Shown here one piece after another: positions 8,943 through 17,017 of a stretch of 64,000 nt of DNA; position 1 is the stretch's first letter, and every line of letters starts with the position of its first letter. Source of the DNA: Pseudomonas sp. NBRC 111124 (GTDB taxonomy: Bacteria > Pseudomonadota > Gammaproteobacteria > Pseudomonadales > Pseudomonadaceae); NCBI RefSeq assembly GCF_001320245.1, contig NZ_BCBA01000005.1, positions 62,001 through 126,000 on the forward strand, written 5' to 3'. The notes beneath the pieces were generated by a model. It was not told the origin of the DNA. It saw nothing but the letters and a program-made list of their open reading frames with translations, and ran no database searches. The translations under genes and the position numbers were made by a program.

Positions 8943-9929
8943 ATGGTCAAAAACCTTCCGCCGTCGTTGTCAGGTACCCCGCCTCCCGAAGCTGCGCAAA
9001 CCTTGCTGGCCCTGTTCCACGCTCAGGGCGAAGTCGCCCGTCTGAGTGAACGCGAACAGCTGTACAGCTCGCTGCTCGACAGTGTCAACGCCGTGCTCTG
9101 GGCATTCGACTGGGAAACCCGCCAGGTGCTCTATGTCAGCCCCGCCTACGAGCGCATCTTCGGCCGCCCGGCCAGCTTGGTGCTGGCTGACTACAACGAA
9201 TGGCGCGACAGCATCTATCCCGACGACCTCGAGTTCGCCGAACGCAGCCTGGCCCAGGTGCTGCTCAAGGGTGCCGTGGAAGACCGCGAGTACCGCATCC
9301 TCAACGCCAGCGGCCAGGTGCGCTGGCTGAGCGACAAGTGCTACATCAACCAGCAGAACGACGGCGACCGGGTGATCATCGTCGGCATCGCCGAAGACAT
9401 CACCGAGAAGAAGCAACTGGAAGGTGAGCTGCAGCGCCTGGCCACCACCGACGTGCTGACCCAGAGCAGCAACCGCCGGCACTTCTTCGAATGCGCCCAG
9501 CAGGCATTCGACAGTGCCCGCGAGGAAGGCACGCCATTGGCCTTCCTGCTGCTGGACATCGACGACTTCAAACGCATCAACGACAGCTACGGGCACCAGG
9601 AAGGCGACCAGGTGCTGCAACGCATCGCCGACAGCGGCAAGGCCGTGCTACGCCGTGGTGACCTGTTCGGGCGTATCGGCGGGGAGGAATTCGCGGCGGT
9701 ATTCCCAGGCTGCAATGCACAGGTGGCCGAGCAGATTGCCGAGCGCTTGCAGCGGGAGATTCAGCGGCAGGCTTTCAGCCATGGTGATGAAGCGTACAGC
9801 GTCACGGTAAGCCAGGGTCTGACCGGGATGACCGACGAAGACGCGTCGCTGGACAGCTTGTTTGCCCGCGCCGACGCGGCGATGTACCGGGCCAAGCGGC
9901 AGGGCAAAAATCAGATAGTTCGTGGGTAG
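8943..9929 (+). CDS. PAS-GGDEF diguanylate cyclase
   Basis: A 328-residue cytosolic protein. A PAS domain (about 40-155) carries the typical PAC end (IVGIAEDITEKKQLEGEL), followed by a GGDEF domain (about 165-325) with active-site GGEEF at about 246-250. An RxxD inhibitory site (RRGD) sits five residues earlier, so it should be an active diguanylate cyclase under product inhibition. The domain opens with DVLTQSSNRR instead of the usual DxLTGLxNRR. The ATG at 8943 was preferred over a GTG at 8889; both are in frame and neither has a strong ribosome site. It lies downstream of desA in the same direction but is probably separately transcribed. Confidence 0.85.
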   Translation: MVKNLPPSLSGTPPPEAAQTLLALFHAQGEVARLSEREQLYSSLLDSVNAVLWAFDWETRQVLYVSPAYERIFGRPASLVLADYNEWRDSIYPDDLEFAERSLAQVLLKGAVEDREYRILNASGQVRWLSDKCYINQQNDGDRVIIVGIAEDITEKKQLEGELQRLATTDVLTQSSNRRHFFECAQQAFDSAREEGTPLAFLLLDIDDFKRINDSYGHQEGDQVLQRIADSGKAVLRRGDLFGRIGGEEFAAVFPGCNAQVAEQIAERLQREIQRQAFSHGDEAYSVTVSQGLTGMTDEDASLDSLFARADAAMYRAKRQGKNQIVRG

Positions 9930-10074
9930 AGAGAGCCGAGGTCAGAAAATTCCTGCAGATCTGCAGTAGCACGCCGTAGGAATGGTCTCAATTTGCTTTG
10001 AAGTACTGCGATCAGCTCATTTGGCGCCGGTCGCGTGACATCATGAGTCCGAAACAAAGGCCTCAGGATGGGAC

Positions 10075-10530
10075 ATGGCAATCAGGTTCGAGCCCAAAGT
10101 CGGCCAAATTCTCGAGTGCAATTATGGTGACTACCGAATCTGCACCGAGCAAATGAATACACCCTTTCATTACGATTTTCGGCTCAAGCCAGAGATGGTC
10201 AAGAACCGGCTTGTTATTGTGATCAACGGAAGAATCGACTCCAACGCTTGTATCGTAGTCCCGTTATCAACCACCAAGGATTCAGGAAAATTAAGCCGAG
10301 GATGGCATGTTGAGCTATCTGCTGAGCTGATCGCTGAACTGCCCTATTTCAAACAGCAGACGCGATGGGCCAAAGCCGATCTTGTCGCACAAGTCAGCAG
10401 GGAGCGCTTATTCAAACCGAGACAAGTCGGCAGAGGCTGCCTTGATCAGATTCTGGCTCGTGAAGTGGTAGAACGGATCCAACGCGCGATCATAAAGGTC
10501 ATGAATGCAGGCTCGCTCCTGAGAGGTTGA
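10075..10530 (+). CDS. PemK/MazF-family toxin-like protein, no antitoxin adjacent
   Basis: A 151-residue protein with the MazF/PemK-like beta-barrel pattern: an N-terminal GQILECNYG strand, then PEMVKNRLVIVINGR, then IVVPLSTT. These match the family's conserved blocks, which in true toxins form an mRNA endonuclease. The gene is visibly more AT-rich than its neighbours, suggesting horizontal origin. No antitoxin-like gene lies upstream (145 nt without an ORF) or downstream, where a terminator follows. It may be an orphan, a domesticated relative, or a non-toxic PemK-like protein; function is uncertain. Confidence 0.7.
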   Translation: MAIRFEPKVGQILECNYGDYRICTEQMNTPFHYDFRLKPEMVKNRLVIVINGRIDSNACIVVPLSTTKDSGKLSRGWHVELSAELIAELPYFKQQTRWAKADLVAQVSRERLFKPRQVGRGCLDQILAREVVERIQRAIIKVMNAGSLLRG

Positions 10531-10607
10531 CAGCCAGGCCCATCCTCCTTACTGTTGCCTTGTAGCCCATAGAGGCACTTAGCGTTTATCCCCCTTGAGG
10601 GACTTGC

Positions 10608-10631
10608 AAAACCCAGCCTTCGCTGGGTTTT
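10608..10631. terminator. Rho-independent terminator, likely bidirectional
   Basis: Stem AAAACCCAGC / GCTGGGTTTT (10 bp) with loop CTTC lies between the 3' ends of the PemK-like gene and the convergent HDOD regulator gene. A/T runs flank both sides. Confidence 0.88.
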
Positions 10632-10637
10632 GTCATT

Positions 10638-11942
10638 TCAGGACGCGGCGTTTTCAGGCTCCGCTCCGTCAATCATGCCCTCAGGCTTGACGTTCAATGG
10701 CTCAGCTGGCGTCTGATCCTCCTGCGGCTTCACCTCCGGATTCTCCACCTTGCGCAACCGGCTCAGCTCCGGTAGCCCTACTTTCAGCAAGCGCGCCGTC
10801 TTGTTGCTGGCGATCTTGTCCAGCCCCTGATCCGCCGGCAGGCGCGCCAATTGCCCGGCTAGGTTGAGGGCCAGGATCTCCCGTGAATACACCCCGCCAC
10901 CCAGCTGGTAGATCGCTGCGATCAGCTCGCGCAGGCTCAGCGGCAGGCGCCAGCGGGTACGCAGCGCCGAACCGAACGCTGCGCCGAACTCGTTGAGCGA
11001 CAGCTGTACCCGGTCCTCGTCCAGTTCGCCACCGGCCAGGCGCCACTCTTGCAGGCAGCGCAGCACCGCCAGGTCGCCCAGGCAGTGCAGCAGGCCAGCG
11101 CAATAGCAACGTTCCTGTTCCAGTTCGAGCATGCGCGCCAGCGAGCGGGCGTATTCGGCCGTGTGCAGAGAAAGATTCCAGTAATGCGTGGCATGCTGCG
11201 TCAGCAACGGGTCGCTCAGGCGTGCGCTGCGCTTGAGGGTCAGTCCAAGAATCAGATTCATGCTCTGGGTGCTGCCGAGCTTGTTCAGCGCCTGCATCAG
11301 GGTCTGCACCGGGGCGTCACGGTGCAGGGCGGCACTGTTGGCAGCGGCGATCAGCACCGCCGTGATCTGCGGGTCGTCGCGCACTTCCTCTTCGAGCACT
11401 TTGAGGTTCAGGCCCTGTGGGTTCAGCGCACGCTTGATCGCTACCTGCACATCGGCGAACAGCGGCCCACCATCGGCGGTGGCGCGGCGTTGTTCGAGGT
11501 AGGCCGCCAGGTTGGCGCCAGGTTGCAACGGCGGTACCGGGCAGGTGATCTGCTCGCCCACGGCCAGCAGCAGCTCTTCCAGGCTCTTGCGCAGCTTGTC
11601 CAGATTCAGCGGTTTGCTCAGGTAAGCCGTGGGGTGCAGCGGTAACGCTTCGCGCACACTGGCGCTATCGCTGCGGCTGCTCATGAGAATGAACGGCAAT
11701 TCCGGGCCCTTGGCGCGCACGTTGCGCAGCAGGTCGAGGCCATCGCAGCCTGCCAGCTCGCGGGCGGCGATGATCAGGTCAGGCTTGCTGGCCAGCGCCG
11801 TGAGCGCTTGCGAGCCGTCGGCGCAGACGTGCAAGCGAGCGTCGCAACGCACGCTGAGCAGCATTTCGCTCAACATTTCGCGTACCCAAGGATCACCTTC
11901 GGCGATCAGGACGCAAGGTGGGGTGGGGTCTGCAGCACTCAT
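10638..11942 (-). CDS. Receiver-HDOD regulator with degenerate receiver domain
   Basis: A 434-residue protein with an N-terminal CheY-like receiver fold (about 8-125) and a central HDOD domain (about 165-370). A proline/glutamate-rich tail follows. In the receiver the expected phospho-acceptor Asp is Ala: the motif reads PDLIIAARELAGCDGLDLL where PDLxxxDxxMPxxDG is usual. The Lys of SKPLN is kept. It is therefore probably a phosphorylation-independent pseudo-receiver. HDOD domains are found in bacterial signalling and motility regulators, but the role here is unknown. The ATG at 11942 has a GAGGAG ribosome site, so the longer in-frame extension was rejected. Confidence 0.82.
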   Translation of the reverse strand: MSAADPTPPCVLIAEGDPWVREMLSEMLLSVRCDARLHVCADGSQALTALASKPDLIIAARELAGCDGLDLLRNVRAKGPELPFILMSSRSDSASVREALPLHPTAYLSKPLNLDKLRKSLEELLLAVGEQITCPVPPLQPGANLAAYLEQRRATADGGPLFADVQVAIKRALNPQGLNLKVLEEEVRDDPQITAVLIAAANSAALHRDAPVQTLMQALNKLGSTQSMNLILGLTLKRSARLSDPLLTQHATHYWNLSLHTAEYARSLARMLELEQERCYCAGLLHCLGDLAVLRCLQEWRLAGGELDEDRVQLSLNEFGAAFGSALRTRWRLPLSLRELIAAIYQLGGGVYSREILALNLAGQLARLPADQGLDKIASNKTARLLKVGLPELSRLRKVENPEVKPQEDQTPAEPLNVKPEGMIDGAEPENAAS

Positions 11943-12036
11943 GGCCAACTCCTCAATATCCCTGACACACAGTCCTTCGCAGCTTCCAAGGCGAATCCTT
12001 CCACCACCATAGCCGCACACGGCTTTTCTGGGCACA

Positions 12037-12063
12037 AAAAAAACCCGCCTAAGCGGGTTTTTT
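12037..12063 (-). terminator. Rho-independent terminator of davT
   Basis: Stem AAAAACCCGC / GCGGGTTTTT with loop CTAA, with a T-tract on both strands, 17 nt past the davT stop. Confidence 0.9.
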
Positions 12064-12079
12064 CATGAAGCGCGTCACA

Positions 12080-13357
12080 TCAGGCGAGTTCAGCGAAGCA
12101 CTCTTCGATGATGGCCAGGCCTTTTTCCAGCAGCGCGTCTTCGGCGGTCAGCGGAACCAGGATACGCAGGACGTTGCCGTAGGTGCCGCAGGACAGCAGG
12201 ATCAGACCCTTGTCGCGTGCCTTGGCCACAACCTGGGCAACGGCAGCAGCGTTCGGGGTGTGGGTGCCTTTTTCGAAGACTTCCACAGCGATCATCGAGC
12301 CCAGACCACGGACGTCACCGATGATCGAGTGTTTTTCCTGGATCTTGCGCAGGCCAGCAGTCAGCAGCTCGCCAACAGCCTTGCTGCGATCCAGCAGCTT
12401 CTCTTCCTCGAACACCTGGATGACGGCCAGGGCCGCGGCGCAGGCGATTGGCGAACCGGCGTAGGTGCCGCCCAGGCCGCCCGGAGCAATGGCGTCCATG
12501 ATTTCGGCCTTGCCGCACACACCAGCCAGCGGGAAGCCGCCAGCGATGGACTTGGCGAAGGTGGTCAGGTCAGGCGCGACGCCCATCTGTTCCATGGCGA
12601 AGAAGGTGCCGGTACGGCCAGCGCCGGTCTGCACTTCGTCGGCGATCAGCAGGATGCCGTGCTTGTCGCACAGCTCGCGCAGGCGCTTCATCAGCTCTTT
12701 CGGTGCTGGCAGGAAGCCGCCTTCGCCTTGTACTGGCTCGAGGATGATCGCGGCGATGTCGCGCGGCTCGGCGTCGTTCTTGAAGATGCGCTCGACCGAA
12801 GCGATGGCGTCGTCAACGCTGACACCGTGCAGTTCGCTCGGGAACAGGGCGCGGAAGATGCCGCCTGGCATCAGGCCCATGCCAGCGGAGTACGGCACGA
12901 CCTTGCCGGTCAGGCCCAGGGTCATCATGGTACGGCCATGGTAACCACCGGTGAAGGCGATCACGCCAGCGCGGCCAGTGGCGGCACGGGCGATCTTCAC
13001 GGCGTTTTCAACGGCTTCTGAGCCGGTGGAAACCAGCAGGGTCTTCTTGTCGAAGTCGCCTGGGACCAGCTTGTTGATCTTTTCGCACAGCTCTACGTAA
13101 GGCTCGTAGGCCAGCACCTGGAAGCAGGTGTGGCTGACCTTGGTCAGCTGCTCTTGCACAGCGGCAACCACTTTCGGGTGCAGGTGGCCGGTGTTCAGTA
13201 CTGCGATGCCGCCGGCGAAGTCGATCAGTTCGCGGCCTTCAACGTCGATCACCGTCGAGTTCTTCGCGGATTCGACGAAGATCGGGTGGATCTGGCCAAC
13301 GCCACGTGGGACGGCGGCGACACGACGTTGCATCAAGGATTCGTTGGTCTTGCTCAT
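12080..13357 (-). CDS. davT: 5-aminovalerate / 4-aminobutyrate aminotransferase
   Basis: A 425-residue class III PLP aminotransferase. The PLP-binding motif TGSEAVENAVK starts at 111, the Asp motif LLIADEVQTGAGRTG at about 237-250, and the Schiff-base lysine is K269 (FAKSIAGGFPL). It transfers the amino group of 5-aminovalerate (or GABA) to 2-oxoglutarate, giving glutarate semialdehyde. This belongs to the P. putida lysine degradation route, where this gene neighbours the semialdehyde dehydrogenase davD as here. A GabT role cannot be excluded by sequence alone. davD lies 180 nt upstream on the same strand, and a strong terminator follows. Confidence 0.93.
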   Translation of the reverse strand: MSKTNESLMQRRVAAVPRGVGQIHPIFVESAKNSTVIDVEGRELIDFAGGIAVLNTGHLHPKVVAAVQEQLTKVSHTCFQVLAYEPYVELCEKINKLVPGDFDKKTLLVSTGSEAVENAVKIARAATGRAGVIAFTGGYHGRTMMTLGLTGKVVPYSAGMGLMPGGIFRALFPSELHGVSVDDAIASVERIFKNDAEPRDIAAIILEPVQGEGGFLPAPKELMKRLRELCDKHGILLIADEVQTGAGRTGTFFAMEQMGVAPDLTTFAKSIAGGFPLAGVCGKAEIMDAIAPGGLGGTYAGSPIACAAALAVIQVFEEEKLLDRSKAVGELLTAGLRKIQEKHSIIGDVRGLGSMIAVEVFEKGTHTPNAAAVAQVVAKARDKGLILLSCGTYGNVLRILVPLTAEDALLEKGLAIIEECFAELA

Positions 13358-13537
13358 AAAGCCCTCATTGCGCCAATGGCGGCGCTTTTATTCGGGGGTG
13401 GCTGGGAGTGTTCGCGAACAGTATTCGTTGATCGACTGCCATGAACGCCCTGGCCACCAGGTACTGCTATGTCAAAAAGGCCAGCGAGACGTCGCTCTCG
13501 CGCCCCGCTGGCAGAGGTAAAAGCGTTTACCCGGCGA

Positions 13538-14980
13538 TCAGACGCTGATGCACAGGTATTTGATTTCGAGGTAGTCCTCGATACCGTATTTGGAACCTTC
13601 GCGGCCCAGGCCGGAGGCCTTGATACCGCCGAATGGCGCGACTTCGTTGGAGATCAGGCCGGTGTTGATACCCACCATGCCGTATTCCAGGGCCTCGGCG
13701 ACACGGAACACACGGCTCATGTCACGGGCGTAGAAGTACGAGGCCAGGCCGAACTCGGTGTCGTTGGACATGGCGATGACTTCGGCTTCGTCTTTGAAGC
13801 GGAACAGCGGCGCCAGTGGGCCGAAGGTCTCTTCTTTAGCGACAGCAGCGGTTTTCGGCACGTCGACCAGGATGGTCGGCTCGAAGAAGTTGCCTTCGAT
13901 CAGTTTGCCACCGGACAGCACCTTGGCGCCTTTGCCCACCGCGTCTTCGATGTGTTCCTGAACCTTGGCGACAGCCTTGCCGTCGATCAGCGGGCCGGTG
14001 GTGGTGCCTTCTTCCAGGCCGTTACCGATCTTCAGCTTGGCGACAGCCGCGGCCAGCTTCTGGGCGAACGCGTCGTAGACGCCGTCCTGCACGTAGATAC
14101 GGTTGGCGCAGACGCAGGTCTGGCCGTTGTTGCGGTATTTGGAGATGATCGCGCCCTCGACCGCCTTGTCCAGATCGGCGTCGTCGAACACGATGAACGG
14201 GGCGTTGCCACCCAGCTCCAGGGAAACCTTCTTGATATCCTTGGCGCATTCTTCCATCAGCTGGCGACCGATTTCGGTCGAGCCGGTGAAGGACAGCTTG
14301 CGTACCAGGGAGTTGCCGGTCAGCTCGCCGCCGACTTCGCCAGCGCTGCCGGTGACGACGCTCAGCACACCCGCCGGGATGCCGGCACGGGTAGCCAGCT
14401 CGACCAGGGCCAAGGCGGAGTACGGGGTTTGCGAAGCAGGCTTGAGCACCATGGTGCAGCCAGCGGCCAGGGCCGGGCCGGCTTTACGGGTGATCATCGC
14501 GGCCGGGAAGTTCCACGGGGTGATGGCCGCGGTAACGCCGATCGGCTGCTTGATGACGATCAGGCGCTTGTCTGGCTGGTGGCCCGGAATGGTGTCACCG
14601 TAGACGCGCTTGGCTTCTTCAGCGAACCACTCGATGAACGAGGCGGCATAGGCGATTTCGCCCTTGGCTTCGGCCAGCGGCTTGCCTTGTTCGGTGGTCA
14701 TCAGGCGAGCCAGGTCGTCCTGGTTCTCGATCATCAGTTCGAACCAGCGACGCAGCTTGTTCGAACGCTCCTTGGCGGTCAGTGCGCGCCAGGCCGGCAG
14801 GGCCTTGTCGGCAGCTTCGATGGCGCGGCGGGTTTCCGCAGAGCCCATCTTCGGCACGGTACCGATGACTTCACCAGTGGCCGGGTTGGTCACGTTGATG
14901 GTCTGGCCGCTGTCCGCATCCAGCCACTCACCGTTGATGAAGGCTTGCTGGCGGAACAACTGAGCGTCTTTGAGCTGCAT
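13538..14980 (-). CDS. davD: Glutarate (succinate) semialdehyde dehydrogenase, NADP-type
   Basis: A 480-residue aldehyde dehydrogenase. The general-base glutamate is E255 (LELGGNAPF) and the catalytic cysteine is C289 (NNGQTCVCANR); the fold-typical TPWNFP is at 154-159. It oxidises glutarate semialdehyde, the DavT product, to glutarate, and may accept succinate semialdehyde. The ATG at 14980 has a GGGAAG ribosome site. An in-frame extension upstream reads through a REP element and was rejected. It is transcribed before davT; the 180-nt gap between them holds short hairpins but no gene. Confidence 0.93.
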   Translation of the reverse strand: MQLKDAQLFRQQAFINGEWLDADSGQTINVTNPATGEVIGTVPKMGSAETRRAIEAADKALPAWRALTAKERSNKLRRWFELMIENQDDLARLMTTEQGKPLAEAKGEIAYAASFIEWFAEEAKRVYGDTIPGHQPDKRLIVIKQPIGVTAAITPWNFPAAMITRKAGPALAAGCTMVLKPASQTPYSALALVELATRAGIPAGVLSVVTGSAGEVGGELTGNSLVRKLSFTGSTEIGRQLMEECAKDIKKVSLELGGNAPFIVFDDADLDKAVEGAIISKYRNNGQTCVCANRIYVQDGVYDAFAQKLAAAVAKLKIGNGLEEGTTTGPLIDGKAVAKVQEHIEDAVGKGAKVLSGGKLIEGNFFEPTILVDVPKTAAVAKEETFGPLAPLFRFKDEAEVIAMSNDTEFGLASYFYARDMSRVFRVAEALEYGMVGINTGLISNEVAPFGGIKASGLGREGSKYGIEDYLEIKYLCISV

Positions 14981-15053
14981 GTCGGCTTCCCGAATTGTTG
15001 ATTGTATGAAAAGCGCCCAAGGCAGGGCATCGAGCGTTTGAAATCTCAAACGA

Positions 15054-15083
15054 ATGCTAAGCGGCTGCTGGGGTGTTGGACAA
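15054..15083 (-). promoter_or_regulatory. Candidate davD promoter
   Basis: On the minus strand TTGTCC is followed after 18 nt by TAGCAT, about 75 nt before the davD start. It is a weak match to a sigma70 promoter. The 342-nt gap 14981-15322 otherwise holds only this upstream region and a REP pair. Confidence 0.3.
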
Positions 15084-15154
15084 TAGGCTGTTCGAAAAAA
15101 AGAACGAATGGTTGAACACCCCGGCGGAAATTTCACAATTCTGTGCTGTAGCAG

Positions 15155-15254
15155 CCGGCCTCTTCGCGGGCATGCCCGCTCCCACAGGTACCCCATCGAA
15201 TTCAGAAGTTGTGAGACTCCTGTGGGAGCGGGCGCGCCCGCGAAGAGGCCGGTA
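15155..15254. repeat. REP element pair (inverted)
   Basis: Left arm CCGGCCTCTTCGCGGGCATG and right arm CTGTGGGAGCGGGCGCGCCC face each other about 30 nt apart, between the davD promoter region and the 3' end of astS. Confidence 0.9.
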
Positions 15255-15322
15255 CAGGTTAGACGATCGAGCTGAAGGAAATGTGATGGGAGGACCGACG
15301 GCCCTCCCGGAGGGGGAAGGAA

Positions 15323-16999
15323 TCAGAACGCCTTGGCCAGGTCGATCACGAGAGCCCGGTAGCCAACGGAGCCCGGCTGGCGGCTGTGCACCTTCAGCTC
15401 CACCAGCACCTCCTGCGTGCCGCGACGCACTTCATTGAGCACTGTGGTGGTCAATTTCTCGGGCGTGAGGAAGTTCACTGAAGCCGAATAAATGAACTGG
15501 GTATCGGTCTCTGGCCGGTAGGCCACCACCGAGGTCACCGGGCTGTACCACTCGTCGCCACGCTCCTTGCCGTATTCCCACACCTGCTCGACGGTGCCCT
15601 TGGCCTCGTCGATCTTGTACTCCACCGCCCGGCTGTAGTTACCGCTGAGCTTGGTGGGCGCAAAGTCGCGGCCCCAGCCGTTGTCGAACACGGTTAGCGT
15701 GCCTTTACCGGTGAGCCAGGCAGTGTGCTGGGTCCAGGACCAGTCGAAGCCTTCGCTTGCGACAGGTGTCAGCACTTTCTCGCGCAGGTGCTGCGGCCAG
15801 CCCTGGGGTGAAGCGAGAATCCACTTCACCTGCTTGTCCCGACCGATCTTGGCCACCCCCTGATGCCTGGCTGAAACGATAATGCTGTCGTCATCGGCAT
15901 CGTAGTCGATGGCATTGACGTGTGCCCAGTTGCGCCCGGTGCCCACGCCCGGGGTATCACCGAACGGCAGGTTGCCTTCGGCCAGTTCGTTGGCCAGCCG
16001 ATCATCCTGCTTTTGTACACCCTCGGGCAGCTGGATCGCCGCCTTGCCCAGGGTTTCCAGCAAGTCGCCGCGATAGGGGTCGAGAATCTGGTTCAAGTCC
16101 CAGAAGTCCAGCACATCCCCCGCCTCGCTGACTTCGATGATGTGGTCACGGATCGAGCGCACCCGCTTGCCATCCGGACGACGGTAATCGCTGGTGCCGA
16201 CACGCAGCAGGTAGGTGCCGTTGGTGGTTTCGCGAATCTCATGGGAGAAGTCGGCGAACTTGTCCGGCAGGTTGCGCTGCCAGATACGCCGGCCCAGCAG
16301 GTCGAACTTGGAGTAGGTCTGGCCCTGGCCCCAGATCAGCTTGCCATCGCGGGTCTGCTGGAAGCCCATGGTGCCGCCCAGGCCGTCGCGGCGATTGGAA
16401 TCGTGGATCTGCTCGATGTCCAGGTACCAGCGCACGTCACCGTTACTGTCGGAGATCCAGTTGTTGCCGACCTGGTCCCACTCGGCAGCGCCGCCCAGGC
16501 CGTTCCACTTGAAGGCTCGGCCACCGGGAATATCCCCTTGCAAGTGGTTGAACAGGTACAGGCGCTGTTCGAAACCGGGCGCCACCTTGACCGGCTCCAC
16601 CTCCGGCAGCGCGGCGGTCTGTTTCGCCACCACCGGCAAGCGCACTGCCGGGGCGTAGATCTGGTATTGCTCGCGGATGCGCTCGCCGTCGAGCTTGTAG
16701 CTCACTTCCACCTGGTTGACGTGATCCGGGTACAGGCCGAATACCGGGATGCCGCCATAGGTCCACAGCGAGCGCTCGGACACCTCGTAGGCGATGTCCA
16801 CACCGCGCTCGCCCTTGCCGCGCACCCGCACATGGGCGGCGCTCAAGCTGCGGCCGCCATCGCGGATGATTGCGGTCAGCGGCGCCAGGCGGTAAGGGTT
16901 GACCACCACATCGCCGAGCAGCGCCTCGCCGCGCTCGGGGACTTTGGCCGTGAGGCAGGCGCCTTCGGGCAGTTCAGGGGTTTGGGTCTTGGCATTCAT
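15323..16999 (-). CDS. astS: Arylsulfate sulfotransferase (AstS type)
   Basis: A 558-residue arylsulfotransferase of the ASST beta-propeller family. The middle and C-terminal parts show repeated propeller blades with segments such as HVNAIDYDADDDSIIVSARH. These enzymes move a sulfuryl group from an aryl sulfate ester to another phenol through a sulfohistidine. From memory, the P. putida S-313 homologue AstS is needed with AtsRBC for growth on aryl sulfate esters. The N-terminus (MNAKTQTPELPEG) shows no signal peptide, unlike the periplasmic enterobacterial ASSTs, so a cytoplasmic site is inferred. It follows sftP by 18 nt and is presumably co-transcribed under SftR. Confidence 0.85.
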   Translation of the reverse strand: MNAKTQTPELPEGACLTAKVPERGEALLGDVVVNPYRLAPLTAIIRDGGRSLSAAHVRVRGKGERGVDIAYEVSERSLWTYGGIPVFGLYPDHVNQVEVSYKLDGERIREQYQIYAPAVRLPVVAKQTAALPEVEPVKVAPGFEQRLYLFNHLQGDIPGGRAFKWNGLGGAAEWDQVGNNWISDSNGDVRWYLDIEQIHDSNRRDGLGGTMGFQQTRDGKLIWGQGQTYSKFDLLGRRIWQRNLPDKFADFSHEIRETTNGTYLLRVGTSDYRRPDGKRVRSIRDHIIEVSEAGDVLDFWDLNQILDPYRGDLLETLGKAAIQLPEGVQKQDDRLANELAEGNLPFGDTPGVGTGRNWAHVNAIDYDADDDSIIVSARHQGVAKIGRDKQVKWILASPQGWPQHLREKVLTPVASEGFDWSWTQHTAWLTGKGTLTVFDNGWGRDFAPTKLSGNYSRAVEYKIDEAKGTVEQVWEYGKERGDEWYSPVTSVVAYRPETDTQFIYSASVNFLTPEKLTTTVLNEVRRGTQEVLVELKVHSRQPGSVGYRALVIDLAKAF

Positions 17000-17017
17000 G
17001 GCAAAGCTCCTTTTTAC

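Noticed and set aside
12065-13021. 318-residue plus-strand ORF
   Set aside because: It is antisense to davT and starts inside the terminator.
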